DNA of 64,000 bases from Paraburkholderia gardini (GTDB taxonomy: Bacteria > Pseudomonadota > Gammaproteobacteria > Burkholderiales > Burkholderiaceae): positions 1 through 64,000 of the forward strand of contig NZ_CAJQYY010000033.1 of the NCBI RefSeq assembly GCF_907164575.1, in the 5' to 3' direction. The first letter of the stretch is position 1. Each line of letters begins with the position of its first letter. This document shows positions 31,024 to 41,327 of this stretch, piece by piece. A program made the position numbers and the translations under genes. The notes below the pieces were generated by a model. The model saw only the letters and a list, made by a program, of their open reading frames with translations. It was not told the DNA's origin and did no database searches.

Positions 31024-33594
31024 ATGAAGTCATGCCCGTCGCGGCGTGAGCCCGGGACCGCGCCGTCGCACGGCGCGCGACCGGCCGCTCACGCCGTTTT
31101 GTCGCCATTTCCACATTCCCGCCGCCAGTCTGCTTCCGCGCGCGCGCCGTCGTGGTGCGCTGCGTGGTCTTCGGCTGTATGGCTGGCCTTCGTGCTGTGC
31201 GCTGTCTTGCTGACGGGCGCGCCGCAACTCGCGCGGGCGGCCGGCACGCCGGTGATTCCGGCGTTGCAGAGCCTGATCAACAGCGCGACCGCGTCATCCG
31301 CCGCGGCGGGCTCGGCGCCCGAGGCGGCGTCCGCGCCGACGCCTGCGAGCCAGGCCGAACTGTCGCGCTCGCTCGACAACGTCATCTCGACGCTCGATAA
31401 CGACCGGCAGCGCACGGCGCTCGTCACGCAGCTGAAAAAGCTGCGCGACGTGTCGAAGACCGTGAGTCCCGTCGCGCCCGCGCAACCGGGTTCGGGTCTG
31501 CTCGGTGCGATCGCTTCGGGCATCGCATCGGTCGAAACCGACGTGAGCAACGGCCGCACGCCGCTGCGCTACTGGGCGGGGCGTTTCAACGCGGCGGGCA
31601 ACGAGGTCTACACGATCGTCGCGAGTCAGGGCCGCGAGTCGTTCGGCCGCGTGCTGCTCGACCTCTTCACCATGCTGGCCGGCTGGGGCGCCTGCGCAGG
31701 CGGCCTGATCTATCTGCAAAAGCGGATGTACGCCCGTTTTGGCGTGGTCAATGAGCTGAAGCCGAATCCCACTACGCGCGAGTTGCTGATTTTCGCGCTC
31801 AGGCGAGTGGGGCCGTGGATCGTCGCGTTCGTCGCCGCGCTGCTCTTCGCGCGCGCGATGCCGGTCGCGCTCGGCCGCACGCTCGGCATGGTGATCACCT
31901 ATGCGATCGTTGCCGGCGCGGTGTTCTCGGCGATCTGCCTGATCATGTTCTCGCTGTTCGGCTCCGGGCACCGGCGTGTCGCGGTGAGGCTGCTGCTCGC
32001 GCACGGTCGCCGTCTGCTGTTCGTGATCGGCATCTGCAGCGCGCTGGGCGACGCGGCCGTGAATTACGACGTCGCGCATCAACTCGGCCCGAACCTCGCG
32101 GCGCTGGTATCGACGGTGGCGAACATGACAGCCGCGCTACTCACCGGCTATTTCGCGCTTGCGTTCCGCCGTCCCGTCGCGCATTTGATCCGCAATCGCT
32201 CGTATGAGCAGCGGCACGGCCACAAGGCCGCCACCGATGCATTCGACGTGCTCGCATCGCTCTGGCATTTGCCGATGCTGTTGCTCGCGGCCGTCTCGGT
32301 GATCGCGACGATCGCTGGCATCGGCACGAGCGAAAACGTGTTGCAGATTTCCGTGTTGACGGCGCTGCTGCTGGTGCTGGCGTTCTTCATGAGCGCGATC
32401 GTGCTGCGCATCACGCGCCCCGGTGACGTCCGCCGCCGGCGTCGCTCGCCTTACGTGTCGCGTCTGTTGCGCTTCATCGGCACGTTGATGGTGCTGTTCA
32501 TCTGGCTTGCATTCCTCGAATTCGCCGCGCGCCTGTGGGACATTTCCATCGCGGAATTCGTCGAGGAAAGCGTCACCGCGCGCGGCATCGCGCACGCGGT
32601 CACGGCGATCATCACCACGGTGTTCGTCGCGTGGCTGATCTGGATTCTGGTCGACACGGCGATTCTCGAAGCACTCAACCCGAGCAGCCCGCGCACGAAA
32701 GGGCGCAATACGAGCACGCGCGCGCGCACGATGTTGCCGCTCGTGCGCAACGCGCTGCTCGTGACGATCCTGATGATCGCCGGAATCGTGACGGCCGCGA
32801 ATCTCGGTATCAACGTGACGCCGCTGCTGGCCGGCGCGGGCGTGATCGGACTCGCGATCGGTTTTGGCGCGCAGTCGCTCGTGACCGACCTGATCACCGG
32901 GCTCTTCATCATCATCGAAGATACGATTTCAGTGGGTGACTGGATCGATGTGGACGGCGGTCACGCCGGTACGGTCGAGCACCTGACGATCCGCACGGTG
33001 CGTCTGCGCGACGGGCAGGGCGCGATTCACGCCATTCCGTTCTCGCAGATCAAGATCGTGAAGAACCTGTCGCGCGATTTCGCGTACGCGGTGTTCGAGG
33101 TGCGCGTGCCGTTCTCCGCGGATGTCGATCAGGTGACGCACCTGATTCGGGAAGTCGGCGCCGATCTGATGGCCGATTTCCGCTATCGACGCGAAATGCT
33201 GGGCTCCGTCGAAGTATGGGGACTCGACCGTTTCGATCCGAACTGGATGGTCGTCAAAGGGCAGATCAAGACGCGGCCGCTGCAGCAATGGAGCGTCGCG
33301 CGCGCGTTCAATCTGCGCCTGAAGCGCAAGATGGACGATGCCGGCATCGAGATTCCGGTACCGCAGATGCGCGTCTATACGTCGACGAAGGATGAAGCCG
33401 GGGTCGATATCGAGCGGGAAGAAACGCACGCGGCGATGCACGCCACGGGCGCGGGCCATGCGCAGGCTTCGGCTGCTCCGGTCGTGGCGCCACGCGATGT
33501 GTCGCACGCGCCGCGTCCGGCGCCGCCATCCACGGGTGAAACGGCGCCCGTCGCGCCGCAGATCCCGACTGCCGGTGAGACCGGCAGAAACTAG
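31024..33594 (+). CDS. Large MscS-family mechanosensitive channel
   Basis: 856 residues from ATG 31024. A basic N-terminus and hydrophobic segment (WLAFVLCAVLLTGAPQLARAAG) act as a signal peptide. A periplasmic helical region of about 150 residues follows, then roughly ten membrane helices. The last is the MscS pore helix: GVIGLAIGFGAQSLVTDLITGLFIIIED, then ISVGDWIDVDGGHAGTVEHLTIRTVRLRD of the beta domain. The cytoplasmic alpha/beta part follows, and a Pro/Ala-rich tail ends the protein. It resembles the large YbdG/YnaI/MscK-type proteins and should open under membrane tension. It stands alone. Confidence 0.88.
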   Translation: MKSCPSRREPGTAPSHGARPAAHAVLSPFPHSRRQSASARAPSWCAAWSSAVWLAFVLCAVLLTGAPQLARAAGTPVIPALQSLINSATASSAAAGSAPEAASAPTPASQAELSRSLDNVISTLDNDRQRTALVTQLKKLRDVSKTVSPVAPAQPGSGLLGAIASGIASVETDVSNGRTPLRYWAGRFNAAGNEVYTIVASQGRESFGRVLLDLFTMLAGWGACAGGLIYLQKRMYARFGVVNELKPNPTTRELLIFALRRVGPWIVAFVAALLFARAMPVALGRTLGMVITYAIVAGAVFSAICLIMFSLFGSGHRRVAVRLLLAHGRRLLFVIGICSALGDAAVNYDVAHQLGPNLAALVSTVANMTAALLTGYFALAFRRPVAHLIRNRSYEQRHGHKAATDAFDVLASLWHLPMLLLAAVSVIATIAGIGTSENVLQISVLTALLLVLAFFMSAIVLRITRPGDVRRRRRSPYVSRLLRFIGTLMVLFIWLAFLEFAARLWDISIAEFVEESVTARGIAHAVTAIITTVFVAWLIWILVDTAILEALNPSSPRTKGRNTSTRARTMLPLVRNALLVTILMIAGIVTAANLGINVTPLLAGAGVIGLAIGFGAQSLVTDLITGLFIIIEDTISVGDWIDVDGGHAGTVEHLTIRTVRLRDGQGAIHAIPFSQIKIVKNLSRDFAYAVFEVRVPFSADVDQVTHLIREVGADLMADFRYRREMLGSVEVWGLDRFDPNWMVVKGQIKTRPLQQWSVARAFNLRLKRKMDDAGIEIPVPQMRVYTSTKDEAGVDIEREETHAAMHATGAGHAQASAAPVVAPRDVSHAPRPAPPSTGETAPVAPQIPTAGETGRN

Positions 33595-33610
33595 CGACGC
33601 GACATAACCG

Positions 33611-34291
33611 TCATGCGAAGGTGCGCTCGGCCGCGCCTTCGGTCGCTGCGGCGACGCGGAGCAGATCGTTCACGTGCGTGGCGATCTGTTCGCCCTGCAC
33701 GCCATACACGTGCAGCGACACCGCGCGTGCGTCACTGAGATTGCCGAGCTGATGAATGCCGGTTCGCCCGGCACGCGTGAACGACACGGCGCTGCGCTCG
33801 CGCGGATGAGTGCGCACTTCGGACGCGCACTGACCGGCCTCGTTCCATTCGAAAACCGTCTCCGTGAGCGCGCCTTCAATGACGGCGTAGCCGCACCACG
33901 TGTGATGGGCGTGCACCGGGCTCATCTGGCCCGGCATCCAGACGAGGGCGGCGACAGCGTAACGGCCAAGCGGATCGGCGGCGAGCAGATGACGGCGATA
34001 GCCGTCAGGCGAGCCTTCGCGCTGCGTGGAGCCCAGCAGGGTGTCGTCAGCGATGGCTTCGGCCAGCGCGGCGCGCACGGCGCGTGCGAAATCCGCCTCG
34101 TGCGACGACTCGACGTGGCTGACGCAGCGGGCGGGGCCGCCAAAAGCATTGTCGAGCGAGCGACACAGCCGGTCGATGACCGCGAGCGGCCGCATGGCCT
34201 GCTGCTCGCGCGCCTGAAGACGTCGGGTGTCCGCGCCAGCGAGCGTAAGGGTGGCACGGTCGGAGGGCATCAGGTTGGCGTCGTGACTCAT
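33611..34291 (-). CDS. Cysteine dioxygenase
   Basis: 226 residues from ATG 34291. The cupin iron site is clear: MSPVHAHHTWCGYAVIEGALTETVFEW gives the H-x-H pair and the Cys (in HTWCGY) that in mammalian enzymes forms a thioether crosslink; a third His follows in IHQLGNLSD. It should oxidise L-cysteine to cysteine sulfinate with O2. Divergent from it, 130 bases away, is an Lrp/AsnC-type regulator, which probably controls it in response to an amino acid. Confidence 0.85.
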   Translation of the reverse strand: MSHDANLMPSDRATLTLAGADTRRLQAREQQAMRPLAVIDRLCRSLDNAFGGPARCVSHVESSHEADFARAVRAALAEAIADDTLLGSTQREGSPDGYRRHLLAADPLGRYAVAALVWMPGQMSPVHAHHTWCGYAVIEGALTETVFEWNEAGQCASEVRTHPRERSAVSFTRAGRTGIHQLGNLSDARAVSLHVYGVQGEQIATHVNDLLRVAAATEGAAERTFA

Positions 34292-34421
34292 GGCGGTATT
34301 GGATGTGTTGTTGTGTGGTGTTCGGACAACGACATTTATACCGGTTTGCACAGAGAAAGAGTTTCCATATAATTTCCCTTGATGCCGTAAAAATAGAATA
34401 ATTTTCTACCTGGGTGCCCTC

Positions 34422-34895
34422 ATGGGAATGGACCTTATCGACCGGAAGCTGCTCGAACTGCTTCAGTCGGACGCTACGATGCCGGTCGCGGAACTCGCGC
34501 AGAAGGTGAACCTGTCGCAGACGCCTTGCTGGAAGCGCGTGCAACGGCTGAAGGAAGCCGGCGTGATTCGCGCGCAGGTGGCACTGTGCGACCCGCGCAA
34601 GCTGGGCGTCGGGACAACCGTGTTCGTGGCCGTGCGCACGAACCAGCACACCGAGGAATGGGCGCAGATGTTTACGCGCGCCGTACAGGCTATTCCCGAA
34701 GTGGTGGAGGTCTACCGCATGAGCGGGGAGACGGACTACCTGCTGCGCGTCGTGGTGTCCGACATCGACGATTACGACCGCGTCTACAAACTGCTGATTC
34801 ATGCGGTGCCGCTCTACGACGTCAGCTCCAGTTTTGCGATGGAGCAGATCAAGTATTCGACGGCGTTGCCCGTGCGCGAGACGGCGATCACGTAG
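34422..34895 (+). CDS. Lrp/AsnC-family regulator
   Basis: 157 residues. Helix-turn-helix: LDRKLLELLQSDATMPVAELAQKVNLSQTPCWKRVQRLKEAGVI (read with an initial MGMDLI). The RAM effector domain follows: VFVAVRTNQHTEEWAQMF, PEVVEVYRMSGETDYLLRVVVSDIDDYDRVY. This is a full-length member. Placement divergent to cysteine dioxygenase suggests it senses cysteine or a related amino acid and regulates that gene; there is no direct proof in the sequence. The ribosome site is weak. Confidence 0.9.
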   Translation: MGMDLIDRKLLELLQSDATMPVAELAQKVNLSQTPCWKRVQRLKEAGVIRAQVALCDPRKLGVGTTVFVAVRTNQHTEEWAQMFTRAVQAIPEVVEVYRMSGETDYLLRVVVSDIDDYDRVYKLLIHAVPLYDVSSSFAMEQIKYSTALPVRETAIT

Positions 34896-35056
34896 ATAGC
34901 GCGGAGCACGTCGGCCATGCGAGTGCTGGCTGATTGCCCGGTGGCGGTCGACATGCAAAGCCAGCCGCGCGACCAGCGGCGTACTGCAAGCAGAGTGCAA
35001 GGACTGCGGGCGTAGAATGCCGCTTCCTTCGACACAACCCACCCTCTGGTGTTTTC

Positions 35057-35260
35057 ATGAACGAACCGCGCAGGAAGAATCCGACTTTTGGCGTCGCCGT
35101 ATTTATCGTGGTCGTCGTGCTGATCGTGATCGGGACGCTGGCCTATAACTCGATCAAGGACAAGCGCGAGTTCGACCAGCAAAATGCATCGGTGCCTCAG
35201 GCCGCCTCGCTCACAACAACGACGACCGGCACGACCGGCGCGACCGGCGCCTCGCAGTAA
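35057..35260 (+). CDS. Small single-pass membrane protein
   Basis: 67 residues from ATG 35057: short basic N-terminus (MNEPRRKNPTFG), one helix (VAVFIVVVVLIVIGTLAY), then a Thr/Gly-rich tail ending in ATGASQ. The topology is N-in. No family is recognised. It is convergent with the FUSC gene 29 bases away. Confidence 0.55.
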   Translation: MNEPRRKNPTFGVAVFIVVVVLIVIGTLAYNSIKDKREFDQQNASVPQAASLTTTTTGTTGATGASQ

Positions 35261-35288
35261 CGCGGCATGCCGCGTTGGATCAGGTCTG

Positions 35289-37739
35289 TCAGTCTTCCGG
35301 CAACCTGATCACGCTCGCGTCGCGGCGAATCTGCGAGGCCGCCGCGATCATCTGCTTGCACTGATGCGCGAGCTGTTTCAGGTCATGAACCGCGTCCGTC
35401 GAATAGCCCGCTGACTGTTCAGCTTCCACCACCGTGGTGTCGAGTTCGCGCGTCATCTGTTTCGCGATGTCGGCCTGATCGGCCGGCGGCGCGCTTCCCA
35501 GTTCGGCTTCGCTCAGGTTGTCCCGCACGAGGGTGAGCGCACGCTGCAGCGAGTTCAGCGACACGTCGTCTTTTTGCTGCGCCGCCGTGCGCAACAACGG
35601 CGCGGCGGCCGTGATGTGCGACGCGAGCACGTGACTGCGAACCAGCAGGTCATTCAGTTCGGGCACGAACTTCTGTACCGACTTCGGTTCGAGCATCATG
35701 CGCTGGAACGCCTGGCCGAGATTCGCAAACGCGACGTGCACGTTCTTGCGCGCGAGGCGATAACGGAAGTCGCGATCGAGCGCGTTAGTGGCGGCTGCGG
35801 CGGCGGGCGTCTTTGCGGAGGGCGTGGCGGTTGTTTTCGGCGACACGCCGGGCACAGCGGTTGCGGCGCCGGCGGCCGGATTGAGCGCCACGTTGCCCAC
35901 GACTGACGGCGCGAGCACAGCCGTATCGCCGCCTGCCGACACTTCCGCCAGCGCCGCGACCGGTGCCCGTGCACCCGCTTCGGTTACCGCCGTCGCGGAA
36001 ATGCCGGCGCTCGCCGCGGCAGGCTTGCCGCTCCACCACCAGCTCGCTTCCAGATACTGCCGGGTCGCCGAGATCATGTCGTTGACGAGCTTGCCCATCA
36101 GCCGGTATTCCCAGTACGGAAACAGATGACTCGCGGCGATCGCGATCGCGCAACCCACGACGGTATCGATCGCGCGCTCGCCGATGATGTGCAGGCTGCC
36201 CGGCGCGAGCAGATGAAACATCAACAGAACATACGACGACGTGAACACGACACTTGCCGTGTAATTGAACAGCAACAGGCTGTAGCTCATCACCATCGAG
36301 GCGAACATCACGATCAGCAGGATGTGCGGTTCCTTCACGAAGATCATCAGCGCGATACTGGCCGCGCAGCCGATCATCGTGCCGATGATCCGCTGCCCGT
36401 TGCGCTGCTTTGTCAGCGAATAGCCAGGCTTCAGGATGATGACGGTGGTCATCACGATCCAGTACGCGTTCGTGAGCGGCAGCAGACGGCCAAGCCAGAA
36501 GCCGACCGCGACCGCGATCGTCACGCGCAGCGCGTGCCTGAAACTCGGCGACGCCATGGTCAGGTTCGAGAAGATCTGCCGGAACGGTACGCGGCGGCTG
36601 GAGATGAAGCGTGACAGTGCCTGGTCGACACGGACTTCGGTTTCCGTCACGCTGGCGTCGTCAGCCAGGCTCTTCCGCATCCGGTCGATCAGACGCGTTG
36701 CGCTCCAGATGCGCCGGAAGGTCGCCGACACCGCGGCGTAGGCCTCCGGGTTTTTCGCCTGCACGTCCTGCTTGCGCAGCTGTTCGAGTTCGTATTCGAT
36801 GGCCCGCAGTTCGGCTTTCGTGCTGATACGCAGGCGTGGCGGCCGGTTACGCAGTGCCGCGAGCCCGATGTCCTCGAGATCGGCTGCGACCTTGCGCATG
36901 AGATCCCGATAAAAGATCAGCAGGTCGGAGCCGCCAAACGTATTGCGCACCAGCGGATAGTCGGTGTGCGCCCCGACTATTAGTTCATGCAGATCGACCG
37001 TATTGATAAAGAGATTGAACAGGGCGGCACGGCGGCCGTCCATCCGGCCGCTTTTCAGTTTCGGCAGGTTGCGCAGTACGATGTCGCGAGCCGCATCCTG
37101 ACGCTCGACCGCTGCGATCTGCCTCGCGACCAGATTGCGATAGCACTCGTCGAGATCGCGATCGAGGTCATAGAAATCGGAGCGGGCCAGCAGGTAATCG
37201 GCGCAGGCGAATACGCCTTCGGCGAGCGCCTGCTGTTCGATGCGGTGCATCTGCCAGCGGCTCACCAGCGTGGCCCAGTACGTGTACCACAGCCCGCCGA
37301 GCAGGATCCACGAGGCGTTGACGAGCGCCTGCACCGGCGTGAAGTGGTCCTCCAGCGTCATGATCATCATGAAGAGCGTCGCGAAGCTGATCTGCGGCCA
37401 GCGGTTGCCGTAGACGACGATCAGCGAGAGCACGAACGTAAGCGGGACGACGGTGCACCAGAGCGCCACGGAGTTGACCGTGGCGAGCCCGGTGGCGAGC
37501 GCGGAAAGAAACCCGATCACCGTGCAGGCAAGCATCTCGTTGTGCTTGTACTTGAGCGGGCCGGGCATGTCCACGACGCAGGCGCCGAGTGCGCCGGTGG
37601 CGATCGTGAACCCCAGGTCGCGGTTATGGAACACGACGAGGCAAAGCACGGCCGGCAACGATACGCCCACCGCAATGCGCAGTCCGCCATAGAAGTACTG
37701 GCTGTACAAAAATTTCTTGATTTCGACCGAATAGCGCAT
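35289..37739 (-). CDS. FUSC-family inner-membrane transporter (YccS/AaeB-like)
   Basis: 816 residues from ATG 37739; the frame extends upstream to 37844 without better evidence. Two blocks of membrane helices (FYGGLRIAVGVSLPAVLCLVVF onward, and FRHALRVTIAVAVGFWLGRLLPLTNAYWIVMTTVIILKPGYSLTKQRNGQRIIGTMIGC) alternate with long cytoplasmic helical domains, the FUSC layout. The second block carries the signature following PGY-x-x-TKQR-x-x-R-x-x-G. An Ala/Pro-rich linker of about 80 residues interrupts the C-terminal domain. It may export aromatic acids or related compounds; the substrate is unknown. It is divergent from recC. Confidence 0.85.
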   Translation of the reverse strand: MRYSVEIKKFLYSQYFYGGLRIAVGVSLPAVLCLVVFHNRDLGFTIATGALGACVVDMPGPLKYKHNEMLACTVIGFLSALATGLATVNSVALWCTVVPLTFVLSLIVVYGNRWPQISFATLFMMIMTLEDHFTPVQALVNASWILLGGLWYTYWATLVSRWQMHRIEQQALAEGVFACADYLLARSDFYDLDRDLDECYRNLVARQIAAVERQDAARDIVLRNLPKLKSGRMDGRRAALFNLFINTVDLHELIVGAHTDYPLVRNTFGGSDLLIFYRDLMRKVAADLEDIGLAALRNRPPRLRISTKAELRAIEYELEQLRKQDVQAKNPEAYAAVSATFRRIWSATRLIDRMRKSLADDASVTETEVRVDQALSRFISSRRVPFRQIFSNLTMASPSFRHALRVTIAVAVGFWLGRLLPLTNAYWIVMTTVIILKPGYSLTKQRNGQRIIGTMIGCAASIALMIFVKEPHILLIVMFASMVMSYSLLLFNYTASVVFTSSYVLLMFHLLAPGSLHIIGERAIDTVVGCAIAIAASHLFPYWEYRLMGKLVNDMISATRQYLEASWWWSGKPAAASAGISATAVTEAGARAPVAALAEVSAGGDTAVLAPSVVGNVALNPAAGAATAVPGVSPKTTATPSAKTPAAAAATNALDRDFRYRLARKNVHVAFANLGQAFQRMMLEPKSVQKFVPELNDLLVRSHVLASHITAAAPLLRTAAQQKDDVSLNSLQRALTLVRDNLSEAELGSAPPADQADIAKQMTRELDTTVVEAEQSAGYSTDAVHDLKQLAHQCKQMIAAASQIRRDASVIRLPED

Positions 37740-37946
37740 CGACTGCCTGAGCTTTACTGAGTGGAGGGGAAACGTAAAAACGCTTGAGGGGCCAGACTCA
37801 AGCTGCGTCGAGTCTAACTGATTTTGCACGTGCTCTGACCTCATCCATCCGGCCAGGTTCTACGCGATCCACGCCTTTGTTATGCTGTCGCCTCAATGTC
37901 TGTCGCCGTGTCCTGTCAGGGTCGCGGTGCCGCTTTCCCGGGTCCC

Positions 37947-40900
37947 ATGCTCCAGCTCTTCTATTCGAACCGTTACGAGACGCTCGCAGCCGCGTTGCTC
38001 GATGACCTGTTGGCCGCGCCGTCCGATCCATGGGCGGGGCAGTCCGTCATCGTGCCGAGCGCCGCGGTGCGCCGCCAGCTCGAAATCGATATCGCGGAGC
38101 GGCATGGCGTCTGCGCGAACATCAACTTTGGCTATCTCGCGCAATGGCTATGGGCGCGTATCGACGGCGTGATTCCCGTGCCGGTTCATTCGCCTTTCGC
38201 GCCCGACCGGCTCGTGTGGCGTTGCTACCGTCTGCTGGGCGAACCGGCGGGCGAAGGCGATGGCGCGCCGTGGAACGCGTCGCCGCGTCTGCGCAGCTAT
38301 CTCGACGCCGCGGATGCACCGATGCGCTACGAACTCGCACGGCGCATCGCAACGGTGCTGGATCATTACCTGACGTACCGGCCCGAGTGGCTGACGCAAT
38401 GGCAGGCGGGCGGCTCGATCTTCGCGGGTGCGCCGGGGTCCGCACAGGATCGCGGCCCGCGGCTCACGGGTGGCACCGGGGCCCTCCGCGAGGACGAACG
38501 CTGGCAGGCCGCGCTCTGGCGCGCGCTTTCGATGGAAGTCGCGGGCAACGTGCCGTCGCCAGCCGATGCGGCGCCACCGGCCTACCGCTTTCTCGATCAG
38601 GTGCGCGCGCTCGATCTCGATGCCGTCGCGCGGGCGCGATGGCCGGAGTCGGTGAGTGTGTTCGCGCTGCCGACCATGCCGCCGCTGCACGTCGCGCTGC
38701 TGCGTGAACTGTCGCGCTGGGTCGACGTGCGTTTGTACGTGATGAATCCGTGCCGCGAGTACTGGTTCGATATCGTCAGCGAAGGCCGTATCGAATCGCT
38801 CGACGCGAAGGATCAGCTCGACTTCCAGGAGGTGGGGCATCCGCTGCTCGCGGAGTGGGGCAGACAGACCCAGGCGCAACTGCACATGCTGCACGAGCTG
38901 ACGGAGAGCGCTGCGTCGAGCGAAGTGTCGCACTTCGTCGAAAATTCCGGTTCGAGCTGGCTTGCCAGCGTGCAGAACGCGATTCTCGATCTGCGCGACG
39001 AAGCCAACGGCGAGCGGCCCGCCGTGAATGGCATCGAGGTCCACGTGTGTCACAGCCTGTCGCGCCAGCTCGAAGTGCTGCACGACCGTCTGCTTGGCTG
39101 GTTCGACGAGTTCGACGACCTGCAACCGTCGGACGTGCTCGTCGCGTTTCCCGATCTCGGGGCCGCCGGTCCGCTGATCGACGCGGTGTTCGGCACGGCG
39201 CCGCCTGGGGACACACGGCGTATTCCGTATCGCATCACGGGCTTGCCGCCTTCGCAGGCCAATCCTGTCGCACGTGTACTGCTCGACTGGCTGGCGTTGC
39301 CGGAGCGCAGCGTGGGCGCACCGGAACTGGTCGAATGGTTGCGCGTCGATGCGATCGGCGCGCGCTACGGCATCGACGCAGTCGCGCTCGAAGCCGCGCA
39401 GGAATGGCTGGCGGCTGCTGGTGCGCGTCGCGGGCTCGCCCCGGTCGAGCCGGACGACGCAACGGTGCCCGTTGCCCGCCATACGTTTTCGGACGCGCTG
39501 ACGCGCCTCTTTCTCGGCTACGCGATGCCCGATGGCGGCGACCCCGTCGATGTCTGGCTTCCCGTCGAAGGCGCTGACGGTTCCGATGCCGAACTGCTGG
39601 GGCGGCTCGCGCGCTTCGTCGACGATATCGACGCGTTTGCGCGCATTTGCGAGACGGAGCACACGCCGGCCGGATGGACCGGGTTGCTGCTCGAAACGCT
39701 CGGTCAGTGCTTCGACGGCGGCGTGCTGTTTGCCGATGCGCTCTCGGACGTGCGCGACGCGCTCGATGCAATGGGCGCCGCGATGCATGCCGGTGCTGAA
39801 CATCTGACGTTGCCGGCAGCGGTGGTGCGCACCGCGTTTGCCGAAGCGCTCGACGATCCCGCACGCGGCGGTGTGCCGTGGGGCAGCGTGACGTTTTCGT
39901 CGCTAACAAGCCTGCGCGGTTTGCCGTATCGCATCGTGTGTCTGCTCGGCATGGACGACGGTGTGCTGCCAAGCCTCGCCCGCGCCGATGAGTTCGATCT
40001 GATGGCGGCGTTCGGCAAGGCCGGGGACCGCCAGCGGCGCGATGACGAACGCAACCTGTTCCTCGATCTCGTACTGGCCGCGCGCGACCGTCTGCTGATC
40101 GGCTATACAGGGCGCAGCATTCGCGACAATGCGCCGTTACCGCCGGCCGCGCTGGTCGATGAATTGCTCGATCACCTTGCGCGTGCCTCGTCGGAGCCGG
40201 ATGCAACGCCGGCCGAAATGGATCTTGCGCGGCGCGCATTCATCGTCGAGCATCCGCTGCAGCCCTTCGCATCGGATTACTTCGAGTCGAACAACGGTCT
40301 TTTTACGTACGACGCGGACCGCGCGGAGCTTGCTGGTTTGCTGACCGCACCGTCGCAGGTAGCCGTCGCGCCGTTCTTCGCACAACCGTTGCCAGTCGAG
40401 GCGGCAGCGCCCGTTGCGTTCGACGGTTTTCTGCACTTCTGGCGTCATCCCGCGCGCGCGATCCTGCGCGACCGGCTTGGCATTGTGCTGTCGGATGCGC
40501 AGGGAGAACTGCTCGATGTCGAGCCGTTCGAACTCGACTATGCGGGCCGCGACACGCTGGCTGACCGGTTGCTCCCCGGGCTGCTCGAACGCGATGAAGG
40601 CGGCGATGCGTTTGCGCGGGCGCGTCGCGTGGCGGAAGCGAGCCCGGAGTTGCCCGGTGGTGCGACGGGCGCCGTGTGGCGCGCGCGCGAGCTTGGCGCG
40701 CTGTGCCATCTGGCGGAGCGCGTGCGAAGTGAGCTCGCCACGGGTGTCGAGCGTTTGCCTTTTGCGCTCGATATCGTCCCGGTCTGGCCCGACACCGGCG
40801 ACGTCACATTGTTCGGCGAGCACGACACGATGCTTCGGCAGGCAGCGCTTGAATCGCCATTCCAGCTGCATGGCACGCTCAACCTGCTCACGGAGGCCGG

Positions 40901-41327
40901 TCAGGTCCTGTTTCGATATGCACGCCCTTCGGCGCGCGATTATCTGTCGGCGTGGCTTGCGCATCTTGTCTACTGCGCGGCATACCCGTCCGGCCCACGG
41001 CGCACCGTGTGGCATGGCAGCGGCGAGACTTTCGAACTCGCGCCCGTCGAGTCACCGCTCGACGAACTCGCGCCGCTCGCCGCGCTGTATCGGGCCGGGC
41101 GCATGTTGCCGTTGCGCTTCTTTCCGAAGAGCGCGTGGGCCAGGATCAGCAACGGCGAGTCGGCTGCCCAGGGCGCGTGGATCAACGACCGCGTGCGTGG
41201 CGAATCCGAAGATGCGGCGTTGCGGGTCGCGTTGCGCGGCATACCGCTGACGCTCGACGAGCCGTTCGGCACGCTCGCCGCGATTGTTTTCAAACCGCTT
41301 GTCCAGCACCTGCGGAGCGGATCATGA
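37947..41327 (+). CDS. recC: Exodeoxyribonuclease V gamma subunit RecC
   Basis: 1126 residues from ATG 37947 (MLQLFYSNRYETLAAALLDDL), the standard RecC start; a start at 37896 would add 17. Later blocks include WLWARIDGVIPV, LPPLHVALLRELSRWVDVRLYVMNPCREYW, HVCHSLSRQLEVLHDRLLGWFDE, and GSVTFSSLTSLRGLPYRIVCLLGMDDGVLP. RecC scans for Chi and splits the strands inside RecBCD, which repairs double-strand breaks and degrades foreign linear DNA. Its TGA overlaps the ATG of recB (ATGA at 41324-41327). Confidence 0.95.
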   Translation: MLQLFYSNRYETLAAALLDDLLAAPSDPWAGQSVIVPSAAVRRQLEIDIAERHGVCANINFGYLAQWLWARIDGVIPVPVHSPFAPDRLVWRCYRLLGEPAGEGDGAPWNASPRLRSYLDAADAPMRYELARRIATVLDHYLTYRPEWLTQWQAGGSIFAGAPGSAQDRGPRLTGGTGALREDERWQAALWRALSMEVAGNVPSPADAAPPAYRFLDQVRALDLDAVARARWPESVSVFALPTMPPLHVALLRELSRWVDVRLYVMNPCREYWFDIVSEGRIESLDAKDQLDFQEVGHPLLAEWGRQTQAQLHMLHELTESAASSEVSHFVENSGSSWLASVQNAILDLRDEANGERPAVNGIEVHVCHSLSRQLEVLHDRLLGWFDEFDDLQPSDVLVAFPDLGAAGPLIDAVFGTAPPGDTRRIPYRITGLPPSQANPVARVLLDWLALPERSVGAPELVEWLRVDAIGARYGIDAVALEAAQEWLAAAGARRGLAPVEPDDATVPVARHTFSDALTRLFLGYAMPDGGDPVDVWLPVEGADGSDAELLGRLARFVDDIDAFARICETEHTPAGWTGLLLETLGQCFDGGVLFADALSDVRDALDAMGAAMHAGAEHLTLPAAVVRTAFAEALDDPARGGVPWGSVTFSSLTSLRGLPYRIVCLLGMDDGVLPSLARADEFDLMAAFGKAGDRQRRDDERNLFLDLVLAARDRLLIGYTGRSIRDNAPLPPAALVDELLDHLARASSEPDATPAEMDLARRAFIVEHPLQPFASDYFESNNGLFTYDADRAELAGLLTAPSQVAVAPFFAQPLPVEAAAPVAFDGFLHFWRHPARAILRDRLGIVLSDAQGELLDVEPFELDYAGRDTLADRLLPGLLERDEGGDAFARARRVAEASPELPGGATGAVWRARELGALCHLAERVRSELATGVERLPFALDIVPVWPDTGDVTLFGEHDTMLRQAALESPFQLHGTLNLLTEAGQVLFRYARPSARDYLSAWLAHLVYCAAYPSGPRRTVWHGSGETFELAPVESPLDELAPLAALYRAGRMLPLRFFPKSAWARISNGESAAQGAWINDRVRGESEDAALRVALRGIPLTLDEPFGTLAAIVFKPLVQHLRSGS